A stretch of 64,000 nucleotides of DNA from Myrmaecium sp. VS I D KN 1 (GCA_019775845.1 JADQAV010000009.1:124001-188000); one strand, 5' to 3'; shown: positions 33,100 through 45,849, numbered from the stretch's first letter. Translations and numbers: made by a program. Notes: generated from the sequence alone by a model not told the origin.

Positions 33100-35262
33100 C
33101 AACTGGAGCCGTCCGATGGGGTTTTGAGGTGGAGAGGTTTGACGGCGGACAGGGGAGCCGATGCAGGCACACCGCAGCCCAGCTCCAGCTGTCGTCGTCG
33201 TCGTGAGGATCCCGGGACCGAGCCCGTTCAACAACACTTCCACGGGCTGTCGGGACGCCCATGGTAGGTAGGGGGTGAACGATCAGAGTTTGGGACGAGG
33301 AAACGCGTCAGGCACGAGCAATGGCTGGATGGCGGACTATCTGGATGGTTGGCGTGTTATTGTTGTTGCTCTTGTTGCTATAGTAGGTGGTGATATTGAT
33401 GGTATGGATGATGTGAATCTGGACTGATGCTTGCATTTGCAAAAGGGCCTGATGCGGTCGCTCAGGATGATGCTCTAATGACGGTTCCCTTCTTCGTCGT
33501 CCCTTTTCCCCGACACCACGTTGTCTAGATTCGGGACCTAACTAAGAATGTAGGTTAAGGTAGGTTACGGGAGGCGGCAAGGCCGCAGTCCTCTTGATGT
33601 ACCTAGGATGATGTATGGAGTACCTAAAAGTAAGTAGGCGCTGTAGTTAGGTAGTGTCAAGGTCCCTACATGATGGAGCAACACAATCGGGCGTCCCCGA
33701 GACCCCGAAAGGAGCAAGAGGCGAGCAAGACGACGGGATTGCCCTGGCACGCGGTGCGGATGGACGAGGAGCGCCGACAAGAGTGATGGACCAAAAGGTG
33801 AAAGGCGGGCGGACCGGAGGGGGGCTGCGCAGTGATCCGAGTTGTGCGCTTCTGCGGCTACTCGTCCCCTGGTTCGGTGCCCCTGGTTGCCCTCTGGTAT
33901 TCCCTGGTGGCCCTGGCTCTGGTCCTGGTGGCCCTGTTTGCCTTGACCCGCTGGCTGCTCCCTGAGGCCTGAGAGAGAGAGCCCGAGGAGAGCGCAGGCT
34001 GATACCTGCGGTACTGGAGTAGCAGTAAATAGTACTAGCGGAGGTGTCTCTCTCGACCGTTCAGGCAAGGTATGGTATGATTGGTGCCTATACCTCTGTA
34101 CCCAACTATTTCCCCAGGCGTACTAAGGGTCTTTGCCGTCTGCCGTGCCGTGCCTTAGGCCGGCAAATCCTAAGGGGTCCTCCTCCTGCTGCTCGACCTC
34201 CCGTCCTGCTCGTACCTGAACCACCACAACCTACGTACCTTAACCTACTCACTTTTACTAGTCGTGTACACTCACAGTTTCTGAGTCTGCTCGACAACTC
34301 GAAAGCCTCGGCCAACCCACATTCGATAGTTTGGATATCAAACGTCGCCCGTTGCCGTCTTCATCACTTCGGGCTTGCCTCCGATCACCGCCATCGTCCC
34401 AAAGCTACGCCGGACGCGGCCGTCACCTGCCGTTCCGTCTGTCCCTACTCTTCTTTCAACCTTACAGTTTTGCTCCCTTCTCCCGTCGTTTAGCCGTCTC
34501 CGCGCGCATCCTCTCCGCCTCATTCGCTCTTCGCTCCCTCACACACCCACCGAACTTCTCCTGCTACTCCTGTTTCCGTCCGCGACTGCTCCAAGCCCGC
34601 CCATCCCGGTCTCGCTTATCCACTGGGACCAACCTTAGCCTCCCGGCGCACCCTAGCACCGCCCGTAGTCAGGGCCAAGAGTCGTTACGCACGCCGCCCG
34701 GCACGCCAGGAGCGTTAATTCTGGGGGTCCTCCCTCTCCTGCGCCGATAAGAGAGCCGAGAAGGGCGACAGGACAGGGGATCCCGCCACGCTCAAAGTCG
34801 ACAGCACCAGCACCGGCACCAGCTCCTGCTTCCTCTCCTCTCACCTCTTCGACTCGTCGAGTTCACAATCGTCCCCAACTCTGCGCCCTTTTGCCTTCTT
34901 CGGCCCTTGTCCGCCCTCCCTCCGACCTCGATTCACCTCACACCCCTTCGCGTTCCCAGCGACCGACAAGCGCACCCCCTCGGCCGCCCACCATCTCCAT
35001 TCGCGGGTCACCCCTCGCCCGAACTGCTTGTCATCCGTCACACAAACACTTCCTGGGAACCAACCACACGGCACAGTCGCGCTCGCCCTGTGCAGCGGTG
35101 GAGGTCGCCGTTGAAACCGCCCAACGTCTGCAGGTCTCGCCCAATGACCCGATCGCGCAGGTGAAACAGGACCATATAGAATTTTTTTTGTCGCGGTCAA
35201 GATCTCCGATCCCCCCTCGACCTTCGCAGAGGCGGTTTCATGATTGAATCGGACAAATCACC

Positions 35263-38200
35263 ATGGCACCCATTCCCACTCCCCTAGAAACGTCCAATCC
35301 GCTCCCGCTCGCCGATTACTTCTTCATCGCCGGGATCGAGTCTTCTCAGATCTTCGACGACCGGATTCAGAACGGTGCCGCGGCACCTCCTGTAGGTGCC
35401 ACGATCGACGAGGAAAAGGCCTTGGAAACGGATGAAATCAACAATAGTCGGCCCATCTCGCAGCAAGGGCTGAGCGTGGAGAGTGGCTCCAAACGGGGTT
35501 CCGCTTACAGCTTTGAGGCTCGTAAATCCGTCGGCAGCACCATTGGTCCCGAAGTCAAACTCACGGCGAGCAATCGCAGCAGTGCCACGATCAAGGGACC
35601 GTCCGTAGGCGGATCAGGTCTCAGTGATGCGGATTTCGAGGATGCTTTGAGGAAGTTCGCCTCCGAACGGGAAAATGCATTGGAAGAAATCCAGCTTGGC
35701 GGCAACGGTACACCCAACACACAAAATCGCCCGAAGCCGCGTGCGCGGGCACCGAAATTCCTGACCGAAGATGGTGGTGGTCTCCGGTCTGGCGTTGGCA
35801 GCATACGGCGGCGGCTCTCGACTATGCAAAGCAGCTTGAAGCGACAGCCATCAATGGCACGTCAAGGTAGGTCCATTATTCCCTTTCACTATTTGGAAAG
35901 CCTAGCAGATAACTACACTCCTTTGTAGCGCTTCGAAGGATCTCTCAGAGGCGCGCTGTACCGCTGGAGATTCCAGCAACTCCCTTGCCAACTTTACCTT
36001 CTCTCCACTTCGAATCATTTTCTATGGATTTCGAGGAATTCAGGGCTGATTTGTGACTCTCAGCTTCAATACGGACATCTCGACGCATGAGCAGCTACAA
36101 TGCCGTCATACCGTCTCCTCAACCCTTCCATGTGGAACCGAACATGCATCCTCTGAAAAGGAGGTACGAACCCGTGCTTCTGGACCGATACCCGCCGAAG
36201 AATATGCTCGACGAGCTCAAGAAGCGCAACCCTTTCCCCGACTACGTTCCCATGTTTACTTTCCCCAACGACGTCTCCGTGGTGTCTTCGGACGAGCGGC
36301 CTCGAGCGACCTGGCATGGCTTCTCGATGACGGGCGGCGATGGGGCGAGATTGTATGGCATCTGTCTTATTTTCTGGCTTCCTCTGAATCCCAAGGCTGC
36401 AAACGAACTGGAGCGACAGTGCGAAGAGTGGAGATTGGCGAACGTTTCCGAGGAAGATCGCGAGTTCGCGCACAGCTTAGCGCAGCGGTTGGCGGGCGAG
36501 AGAAGCAAACTATCGCATCTTCTGGGGAAGTTGCCTGCGGTGCCATCAGGATCCGTGGAACGTGAAGAATTGGAGAGTCAGATCAGCGTGACGGAGGAAA
36601 GAATCAGTGTGACGACTGAGATGCTGAGATATCGGCGTCACGGAGCAGCTTCGAAGATCGAGGGGCTTACCGACGGCGAGACCGGCCTCTGGATTCCGCG
36701 AGCATATGGTGTGTTAGGCAGAGATGAAGGGATGACGAGCTTCTGGAAGGAGTGGTTGAAAGCGATCGTGGTCCCGATGACTAACGGGTCAATCTTGCGC
36801 GTACCTCCCAGCTCTCCCAAAGTTGGAATGTGGCAGCCTCTGGAGCGGTATGTCGTCAACCTGTGTGCCGAGGCGCCCAGTCCGACAGCTTCGATTACCC
36901 AAGTTGAGTTGGCCGTACGTGAGCTGCGCATGTATGCTCGCAAAGAAGCTCTCAATGAGCTGCCGGGCTCCCGCAACACCGATCTCTATGCGCTCTTCCG
37001 TTCCTTGGACCTCCAAAACATCGTCGCCCTTTTCGAATACGTGCTTTGCGAAGCCCGGATCATCCTGATCTCTTCACACACCTCCATGCTGCATCTCGCC
37101 AGCGCGGCGATCACTCATCTGATCTACCCGCTGAAGTGGCATGGTGTGTTCATCCCGGTGCTACCTGCGCGGCTGATCCAAGCGATCGAGGCACCTTGTC
37201 CCTATATCGTCGGAATCGATAGATCCTACGAGAACGTCGTATATCCGGATGACGAGTTCGTTCTCGTCGATTTGGACCACAACACTATCGACAGTACATA
37301 CCCTCCGTTACAGCTACCTCGCGCCTTACGACGCAAGCTCCTCTCGCTTCTACAGTATGCGGCACCTCACCACAACCGATATGGCGTGCCGATCGGTGTG
37401 CCGGACTATGCGAAGGAGGTCTTCCCACACGACGCATTTTCATCGGAAAACCCTTCCATCTATTCTCCCAAACCTCCGCCCTCCTCGCTCGCAACATATG
37501 TGAGCCTGAACTCTGCCTCATTTGCCGAGCGCCCACCCCGCAACAGCCTCAAGACGCCTATCTTCAATGCATTCCTGGAATCTCGTACATCAGGCAGCCG
37601 GGGTAGCGACAGGCCTGGAACGGCGAACTCGATATATACAGCTACGCCACCTTCCCCGGGCCATTCGCCGAGCTCGACTGGCTTCCCACCATTACCGCCC
37701 ACTCCGATATCTCGAAGCGATTCCGCTCATGGGCTGCAGGCCAATCTGAGAGAGAAACGCTCTGGGTATTTTGACGTGGCCTCCCAACGCCGAAACTCTT
37801 CCTTCGGGTTCGAGAGGATGAATACCATGAGACGCCCGAGCCATCCCATCACCTTAGGACACTCCTCCAATCCGTCGACGTCGACAATCAACACGGATTA
37901 CCGCGCACCGTCTGCATATGCGCCGTCGGTGTATGCTCAGTCCACGCTGGCTGCGTCCACCGTTATGCCCAACATGTTTGTTCATCCGGTCCGTAACACG
38001 GAGTCTACACAATGGGTTGAAGGCCACTGCATGAGCTGGCGGCCTCATGACGAACGCTCAACGTGCACTATCTGTGACGAGAAGTCCGATGAAGGGATTT
38101 TCAAGTGCAGCGGGTGCGAAGTGGCCGCTCATTCTCGATGCTTGGCCAAAATCAACTTACCTTGTCCGGAGGCTTTCCGAGGAGACCTTGTCGAGGCAGC

Positions 38201-38846
38201 CTTTGTCCGCTGTTTCGCCAGTCTGTTCTACACCTACCGAAGGTTTCTCGGACCGGCGACAGGTGCGCAGAAGAAGAGCGGGCTGCTCTATAGTTTCAAC
38301 ATGGAGGGCTTCCTCAAAAGCTTGCCGGCGGATCAGGCGGAGTACATGCGGATGCTCAAGGAGACTCAAGGTATGTTCAGGATGTCATTGAACGCCTAGG
38401 TGCGTTTATTAACATTTCATAGGTTTCAACGAGTTCATCCACGAACGCGAAGCTACCCGCGGCGACAACCCTTCCATCAAGCTGTTTGATCAGATCATCC
38501 TGAGCAAGAAGAACCGAGGGCGGTCATCTCTCTTCTCCAAACAGACGACCGAATTCCTGTCGGACACTTCGGATCACATGTGGCACTCCGCCGCGGCCAC
38601 GCCGCCGAACGCACGGTTTCCGGGTGATTACAGGCAGGTGATCAGTAGAGGTAGGTATCCATTGCTGCAATATGCTCATTGCACACTGCTAACATCGCAT
38701 CAGTTCCGGCCAAGCTCGATCCCACCCTGATCAAGGAACCGCGCAGTATCCAAGGCACCCCTCGCGTCGCGCAAGGCAAGGCACGCCGCAAGCCCATCCC
38801 TTCGATGGTCTCGGGAAGCCCTCCTAATGAGGTTCCTTCCGTTTGA
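35263..38846 (+). CDS. DENN domain protein with C1 zinc finger
   Basis: Four exons, 35263-35866, 36064-38370, 38423-38650 and 38704-38846, 1093 aa. ATG 35263 is in CACCATGG context. DENN domains are exchange factors for Rab GTPases, acting on membranes. Seen: LADYFFIAGIE at residues 10-20, opening the uDENN; a disordered Ser-rich insert (about 50-200); continuation of uDENN from YVPMFTFPNDV; central DENN (SLDLQNIVALFEYVLCEARIILISSHTSML, then YPLKWHGVFIPVLP and PCPYIVGID) and DEFVLVDLD. A C1 domain lies near 855-905 (His, then CTIC, CSGC, AAHSRC and a final Cys), fitting HX12CX2CXnCX2CX4HX2CX7C. The last exons carry FNEFIHERE and a basic tail. In Aspergillus-like fungi such proteins are annotated only as DENN (AEX-3). 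Intron 1 (197 bp) itself contains a 44-codon open stretch. Confidence 0.88.
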
Positions 38847-40542
38847 GCGGGCTATGCGGGATTTCTAGCGTTGAGCATGTCACACCTGAGCGTCCTGGGA
38901 ATCCGACAGCTACGCGTCGTACTGACGACCGGCATGGAATACATGCACGGTTCGGTCACACCTTCGGTTTGTGGTATGAGAAGAGGAGTAGAGAGGTGCG
39001 TATCTTTCTATGTGGAAGGAAAACGCGCACGATTGTCGGCCTTTCCGACAACCAGTGTCTTTTGGATTGCATGTCGGTTGGATAATGAGCGGTGGAGCAC
39101 ACGCACACCATGTGGTGCCATGCGGTTGCTCACGTACGTTTTTTGGGACGTTCGTCACTTTCGTTGTACAGATTTGGTTTCTTCTTCTGCCAGAAGAAGT
39201 TAAAAAAAGAGGACTAATGGTCGAGCTTGGAATCTCTCACGTGATTGGAGGATAAGGAGGGAGGGAGGGAGGAGGAATCTTGTCCTTTTTTTCCTTTCTC
39301 GCTTTTTGGGGTATCGTCCGCTCTTTCTTCTCGGGTTTTTTTCGTGGTTTGGGAGGGAGTAATGAGGTGCATTCATTTCCTCTTTCTTTCTTTCTTTCTT
39401 GTCCCGTTGGGGAGAAAAAGGGAGTTATGTTTTGTTTGTGTTTTTCTTTCCGCGCCGCATTGTTGTTGGATGTTGTTGGAGATACCATGGTTTTTTGTTT
39501 GTTTTCCGCATCTACTTGATCTTGTTGGGTTTACTGCTGCTTGCTTGATTACTACTGCTACTGCTCGTCGTTGTATTGGGAAGTATTTGGGAGAAGTAAA
39601 AGAAAAGGGGTTACTGCTGTCCGTTCTTCTCGTGCTTCTTTTCTTCGGTTTGATTTGTTGATTCTAAATCTCCCTCTCTCTTACTCTCTTGCCTTTTCTT
39701 TCCCGTAATACTACTGCTATTCGTGCTATATTGGTGGTGTGTGTATATGGTGTTCTTCTATTTACATTTCCTCTCACTCCTACTCCTGCTCTCTCTCTTC
39801 TTACTAGAGGGTTATATGATATTAGGAGTACATTATTGGTTCATCAGACGCCCCTCCGCGCGTAGATAAGGCGGTAGGGAGAGACAGAGAGAAAGGCTTG
39901 GGTTGCTTGATCTCTTCTTATACATAATTATTGGGTTTGCGGGTTTGATGGAAGTAGGCGTTTTCCTTTTTTTTTTACCTTGTTTCTCTGAACAACCACT
40001 GGTATAGATGAATGCCGCGGATGTGAATCTGTGGAGTGTGTTTTGGTGATGACGATGATTGGGGGTGATTAATCACAGCAGTTATATTACCTTTTACCCT
40101 TTAAGCTTGGCGGTTCAGGAACAGGCAAGGTTATAAATAGGCAGCTGGCCCAGTCCGGCCCTAGCCCCAGTCCGCTAAACCTTGTCAGCCGCCCCTAGCC
40201 TAGCCTCTCTCTCACCACCACTCTCCTCTCTTTCTCTCTCTCTTTTGTTCCCTTCTTCCCTCTCTCTCTCCCCTTTTCCTCACCTCTTCCACCTCAAGTC
40301 TTTCCGCGACCAGCTGTTTTTCCTCGCTCCTCGCCAGTCACTCCTTTCCATTCCATTCTTTGGATCCAGTCGTTCCTTTTCAGCAATAAACTCAACACCT
40401 CCTTCGTTACTTTCGAACCCGTCGCGATCCCGTCGACCGACGATAACTGCACGTTCGAAATCCGATCAACAACAATAACAAACAACAACAAACAACATCA
40501 CCGCTCCCGCCATATACCACGTTCGAAATCTAGCTAGCAGCC
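38847..40542 (+). promoter_or_regulatory. Intergenic with TATA box and CT-rich leader of the cell-wall protein gene
   Basis: No supported gene. TATAAATA at 40132-40139 is followed by a 400-bp leader dominated by CTCTCT/TCTTTC (40200-40290) and a CAACAACAA-type A/C-rich stretch just before the ATG. This combination is typical of strongly expressed fungal genes. The earlier part (39.2-39.9 kb) is T-rich and is likely the DENN 3' flank. Confidence 0.6.
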
Positions 40543-41290
40543 ATGTTCTCCAAGTCGACTCTGTTCTTTGCCTTCGCCGCTGTGGCCCAGCTGGCTTCCG
40601 CCGCTACGCCTGCCTGTCTCCTCGCGGCTGTTAAGTACGTGCTGTTCCTCCAGCCCTACATCCATATCCATCCATCCATCCATCCATCCATCCATCCATC
40701 CATCCCCACAACGGGGAGCTGCAGCATGCATGCACATTCTCCTCCTCTCCCCCCCACACACCCCCCTCCCCTCCCCTCCACACCACCCAAACCAAACCAC
40801 AACCCTCTCACTAACCCCCCCAACCCAACTCAGCACCCAAACCGACCCCGTCGACGTCACCGCCGTCTGCGCCAACAGCAAGATGGAAGCGATCCTGAGC
40901 TCCAAGTGCGCCTCCGACGTCCGCGCCGCCGCCTTCACGGCCTACGCCTCCATCTGCGCCGACGCCGGCGCCACCGTGACCCTCTCCTCGACTGGTTCCG
41001 CCTCCGCCACCGGGAAATCCTCCTCCGCTTCCGCGTCCAAGACCGGCACCGCCGCTGCGTCGGCTTCTGCCACCGCGACGGGCGCGCTCGCCTCGTCTAA
41101 CTCCACCGGCTATTACCCCTCGGGCACCGGCTCGTCGGGCTTTGCGACGGTGACGGGTGGTGCTTCGACGACGGGCACCGGCGCCGCCGCGTCGGCTTCG
41201 GCGGGCTTCACTGGTGCGGGCGCGCGCGTGGAGTTTGCTGGGTATGTCGCTGCGGCTGCGGTTGCGGCGGCTGGTGCTGTTTTGCTTTAG
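40543..41290 (+). CDS. GPI-anchored cell-wall protein
   Basis: Two exons, 40543-40634 and 40834-41290, 182 aa. Signal peptide residues 1-20 (MFSKSTLFFAFAAVAQLASA), then ATPACLLAAVN. The mature N-terminal half has four cysteines (PAC, AVC, SKC, SIC) in a small helical module; the second half is Ser/Thr/Ala/Gly-rich, suitable for O-glycosylation, with one N-S-T sequon. It ends in a hydrophobic tail (FAGYVAAAAVAAAGAVLL) as needed for GPI attachment, with small residues upstream as candidate omega sites. It resembles short GPI cell-wall proteins of Eurotiomycetes whose exact role is unknown. Fewer than eight cysteines, so not a CFEM protein. The 199-bp intron carries a CATC microsatellite. Confidence 0.83.
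40662..40706. repeat. (CATC)n microsatellite in the intron
   Basis: CCATCCAT repeats of about 40 bp inside the intron of the GPI protein gene. Confidence 0.9.
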
Positions 41291-42820
41291 AAGCTGCGCT
41301 GTGTTGCCGGTGGTGAGGTGGGGCATACTTCCTGCCTTTTCTGGCTGGGGCGTGGCTTTTCTTTGCTCCGTTCTGGTGGGTGGAACGGGGGTATCTTGGA
41401 TACTGCGCGCGGCGAAGAAGGGGGTTGTGGATCTCGATGCTTTTTTTCTCTCCTCCTTTTCTTCGCCCCTATGGACCCTACCCACCTACTCTTCTCGCTC
41501 GCCTTCCCTCGGCGGCGGGCCGACATACACACTCTGTGGGATGGACAAGACGGGTGTGACATCGGGACGCGACTCGGTGTGCTTACCGACAGCTACACGT
41601 ACATAGGATAATCGTCGAGAGGGAATTGTCTTTTTCTGTCGCTTCCGATACTGTTTCTATCATCTTTGCTGCGTTTACCTTGATGTGATCCTCCTCCTTT
41701 GCGCTGAACTGTCCCAGGTCAGCAGCCAAGCATATATCTCGACAACGGGGCGCCACCAACCGGTCCGCCTGTCCGTTCCCCTCATTTCTGCGCGTGATAA
41801 AAGCTCACGTAGGCGTCTGATCCCAACGCCTGTCTTCGCGCCGCCGCGTCGGTCTTGCTCATGGAGCGTGCTTTGACTCCCTCTTGTCCTTTTTTAGTTT
41901 CGTTCGGTGCGTGCACTCTCTTTCTTCTTGGGCTTCTCGTCCTTGCCTTCGGGCACGTATCTGTTCGGGCGAACTGTGCGTGGTTCTGAATGGAACGGAC
42001 GTGCCCTCGCTCTACGCTGCACCCTTCCCGTCTAGGTAAGTAGAGGAAAGAGAGGAGGAGAACGGTGGTCGGGTCCCGTTTCCCACCCACCTGCTCGTCG
42101 CTCGTCGCTCGTCGCTAGATCGTACTCCTCCTCCCCACCCTCTTCTAATCCGTATCACTCGCTCATCCTTCGAGGAGAGCAACCTCAAGAGAGCAAAGAG
42201 ACTAGTGAAGAGAAGGCTGGTCCGGAGAGGGAGGGGAAGCAAGGAAGGCAGGAAGGGCGGGAGGAAGAAAGGGAGGAAGATGGTGAAAGAAGGAGGCAGA
42301 GGGATAGATAGGCAGATAGGCGGGGGAATAGGCGAGCGTGCTGAATCCCACCTGCTCTCCGCTCCGCTCCGCTCCTCTAAGCTCATGAAATTTATCTATC
42401 GAAAGTGAAGAAAGAGGTTGTTCATCCGGCGCGGTGAGCGCACACGCCAACCCAACCGTACCAGACCAAGCCGAAGAAAGAGGAGGAAAAGAGGAAAGGA
42501 GAAAAGGAGAAAGAAAAGAGAAGAACGAAGAAGGGAAAAGGAAAAAGGAAAAGAGGAAAAAAGGGGGTATGTTCCCACAAACACACAAACACACACAAAC
42601 ACACATGGAAAAGAAAGAAAAAAAGGGGGAAAAAAAAAAAAAAAAAAAAGCTCATCACCAACCCGCCAACTAAGCCGAACCAAATCAAACCAACCAAAGC
42701 AGCTCAGCACACCAACTACACCAACGACGTGAAAGAAGAAAAAAAGGTGAAAAAAAAGAGCCCAACATGACGAAGACCACCCAAGCCACCCCCATAAACC
42801 CCATCCATCAATCAAACCCA
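41291..42820. other. Intergenic between converging genes
   Basis: No supported gene. The first half is probably the 3' flank of the GPI protein gene. 42.2-42.75 kb is purine-rich (GGAAGG, AAAGAG, then a run of about 19 A at 42630-42650), which is U-rich on the minus-strand crzA transcript and may lie in its 3' UTR. A CAAACACA array is at 42580-42605. Confidence 0.6.
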
Positions 42821-45331
42821 TCAAACACCCCCACCCCCCTCCCCCCCCTCCCTCCCCGTCGCCGTCGTCGTCGTCGGCCACCCAAAGCCTTGCTGTTGCT
42901 GCTGCCGTTGATGACCCTGCCCCATCGCCCCCGCACCTCCACCCCCACCCACCCCACCCACCCCACCAAACTCCCCCCCATCCTCCTCACACTCCTCAAA
43001 ATACTCCCCCCCACTACTCGCCGTCGCATCAAAACTACTGCGTCCCGACAGACCTCCACCTCCACCATTACCACCAGGACCAACATCATCCAGCTCATCC
43101 CCCGCCGGGCCCGTAGCGAGCGCATCCCAGTTCAGTCCCGCCAGAGCCGGGTACTGCGCGAGCAAGGCGGCCGGGAGGCCGTAGGGAGTGGACGACGAGG
43201 CGGCGGAGGAGGAGGACGGGAAGTCGAAGCCAGGTTGGGGCGGCATGTGCATGCCCGACATCGGGGGGCCGAGGCCGGTGGGGGTGTGGTGGTGGAAGGG
43301 CGATGAGGAGGAGCCGCCGCCGCTGCCGGGGTAGTGCGGGTGCATGGGATGCATCGGGTTGTTGTTCGCTACCCCCGCCGCCGCCGCCGCCTCATCGGCC
43401 GGCCCGAACCCGTAACCCTTTTCGGCCGCCTCCTCTTCGAGCAAAGGGCGGATGCAGACGCGGCCGGCTTCGGAGCGGAAGTGGCGGCCGAGCGCGTCGG
43501 CTCGGGCGAAGCGACGGCCGCAACCCCAGTCGTTCCCGCTCTTGAGCGAGCCCTTGCAGACGAACTTTTTCTCGCCCGAGTGCAGGCCCTCGTGGCGTTT
43601 CCGGTCGTGCTGACGGGCGAAAGCCTTGCCGCAGACGCTGCAGACGAAAGGTCGCTCGTCCGTGTGCGTGCGCAGGTGCGAGCGCAGGTTGTACGCGCGC
43701 GTGAAGCGCTTCGGGCAGAGGGTGCATTGGAAGGTGGCCGGATGCTTCTGTGTGCGTTTCGAGCTGGAGGACGGACCGTCGGTGACGGAGCTCGCCGACG
43801 TCGGTCGACTCGGGTCGGCCAGGTCGAGGATGTAGTCGCGGTGGGGGATGCTGGAGGTCGACGAGCGGCGGTTCGACTTCATGCCCGGTGACGGGGAGCG
43901 GGATGCCGACAGCTTGGCGGCCGAGTTGGGTGACAGCGAGCTGGGGTCAGAGAGTTTGCTGGCGGGTGTGGACGCGCGGGAGCTCGCACTCGTATACGGA
44001 TCCGACTTGGCGCGCATGCGACGGCCGCGCACTGGTACATGTCAGCATGTGCCTATCACGACATCTGAGGGGGAAGAAAGGGACTCACATCGGTCCGGAG
44101 GGCTGAGCGCATTCTGCTGGGGCGGCTGCGGTCGATCCGGCTCGAAGCTCGCCGTGCGCGACGGAGGAGCGAAGTCGATATTGATTTCGGGCGGCGACAT
44201 CTGGTCCGCTTGGCCGGGTTCGGGCGACATGTTGCTCTGGAGCACCGGAAACGGCTCCGACCCCTGATTGTGGAACGACGACATGCCCTGCTGACCGTAC
44301 TGCTCGTACGCCGGCACCAGGCCGAAGTTGTTCTCGGGCGTGAACTGCGGGAGCGGCTGCTGGGCGGGCATCAGGCGCGGGGAGATGTGCGGGCTGTGGC
44401 CGGGGCTGATGTGCGAGTGGTTTTCGGAGAGGGTGAACTGGTCGAAGCGCATCACGTCCTGAAACATGGCCGGATCCTGCTGAGCGCTGAGCAGCGGCGA
44501 GGGGTTGTCCTGGGGATCGAAGGAATCGTTGGTGGCCAGGTACGGCGACGGGTGCGCCGACGAGGAGACGTCCGAGTACGTGTCGGAGGGAGTCCGCCGG
44601 TGGCCGCGGAAGCCCATCCCGGCCCACTCACCGCCCGTCTGGCCCTGCGGAAAGGCGGCGCTGGACGGATCCAGGGACGCGTGACGCGAGTGCGACGAGG
44701 GGAAGCCGCCTTGGTTCAGCGCGGGCGAGGCGTGCGGGCTGCTCCCCGGCGGGCCCATGCTGGGCTGCAGAAGATGCGGCGGGGTAGGGGAGTGTGTCTG
44801 CGTGGCCGCCATCTGGCCCATCAAGTTGGCCGGGTTGACGGCCGACTGATGGTGCGCGTGGCCGAGGATGTTGGGGTCAAGGTAGAGGGAGGGATCGATG
44901 GACCGGTCTTGCGTCGGATCGGCGGCCTGGAAGAGGTTGACGTCGAAGGCGTTGCCGCCGCCGGACTGGTTGAGGTCGAGGAAGTCGGGGCTGAAGCTGT
45001 TGCCTGGCGGACCGAACTGCGCGTCGCCGGCCTGCGCGGACGACAGGAAGAGGTTGTCGGCGAGGGGATCCGGCGGGGAGGCGTAGTGCTGCGACCGGTC
45101 CTGCTGGAGGAACTGGGGGGAGAGGTCGAAGGGGTTCTGCGAGTGCGGGCTGAGCTGGCTGTCCGGGAAGGGGTACGTGAGGTTATTGTGGTTGCTATTG
45201 TTATTGACCAAGCCCAAGCCGGCGGTGCTGGACTGGAACGGCGGATGAGGAGAGGGCGAGGGCGATTGTCTTATAGAGGCGGGCTGAGCCTGAGAGGCCG
45301 ACCGGCCGCGCTGTCCTGGATCTTCCATCAT
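42821..45331 (-). CDS. crzA: Calcineurin-responsive C2H2 transcription factor CrzA/Crz1
   Basis: Two exons, 45331-44089 and 44031-42821, 817 aa. The first in-frame ATG pair is at 45331/45328. CrzA is dephosphorylated by calcineurin when cytosolic calcium rises, enters the nucleus and activates ion, wall and stress genes. Seen: N-terminal RGRSASQAQ and [15 protein letters not shown]; a Gln/Pro/Ser-rich middle; a PEINID motif at 381-386 that fits the calcineurin-docking consensus PxIxI(T/D); Ser-Pro-rich stretches likely phosphorylated. Two C2H2 fingers (Cys517/520-His533/537; Cys545/548-His561/565) and a third atypical finger with a long Cys-Cys loop (573-585) then His598, as in CrzA. The tail has His/Pro, Ser, Gly and Gln runs. 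The next gene upstream on this strand is palA. Somewhat longer than A. nidulans CrzA because of the low-complexity tail. Confidence 0.94.
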
Positions 45332-45821
45332 GCTAGTATGCTGCACCGGTTGGTGATGGACGGGGCGGGCGGGCGGGTAAGCAGCAGACGGGAGTCAGGT
45401 GTGGTGGGGGATTTGTCGTCCCCGGCGTTGCCCACGTCCGGCGTGCCTCGTCCGAGGTCCCGACGTTCCACGATCCTCAGGTACTAAGGTAGTGGAGATG
45501 TAAAGTATGTATGGAGGTAGTTTACGACGTCCCACGTTCTACCGCTGTTGCTTTTTCTGGGAGCGCCCGGAGTTTGCGACCGCGCTATGACCATCCGCGA
45601 CGTCGCGGGCGGGGCGGGGGGGGAGACGGAGGAGAGAGATGGACAGGCAGGCCAGGCAGACAGGCAGGCAGACAGGACGACGGACAGGCAGCGAAATGTG
45701 CCAAGGACGGCGAGCGCAGAAGGAGGAGGCAGGAATCGTTGTGTGCGTGACTGCGCTGCTGCTGCGTCGCTGCGGTTGTTGACTGCGGCCGCACCGGGGC
45801 CTGAAAGACGTTCGTATTGGC

Positions 45822-45849
45822 GGGCGGGCGGGTGGGTGGGTGGGTGGGT
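45822..45849 (+). other. G-quadruplex-type run in crzA promoter
   Basis: Seven GGG runs separated by single bases (GGGC GGGC then GGGT units). This fits the G3+N1-7 G4 rule on the plus strand, which is the template strand for crzA, about 500 bp upstream of its ATG. Confidence 0.7.

Larger units (their letters stand above)
30455..35262. other. Gene-poor region with AT-rich patch (4.8 kb)
   Basis: No supported coding gene. About 31.05-31.65 kb is strikingly AT-rich with TATATA runs, unlike the GC-rich surroundings. Then come a poly-C run (31939-31957), TTCTTC tracts (32048-32090), a GGGAT array (33075-33099), TAGGTA-type short repeats, and imperfect CCTGGTGGC repeats (33880-33945). From about 34.1 kb it turns CT-rich up to the DENN start and may be a long 5' leader. 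Confidence 0.55.

Noticed and set aside
33565-34068. Frame with GHQ-repeats on minus and collagen-like GGPGSGPGG on plus
   Set aside because: It comes from imperfect CCTGGTGGCC repeats. There is no ATG start on the plus strand and no signal or domain.
44210-45487. 425-codon plus-strand frame
   Set aside because: It lies exactly antisense to crzA exon 1; Arg/Val/Gly-rich shadow frame.
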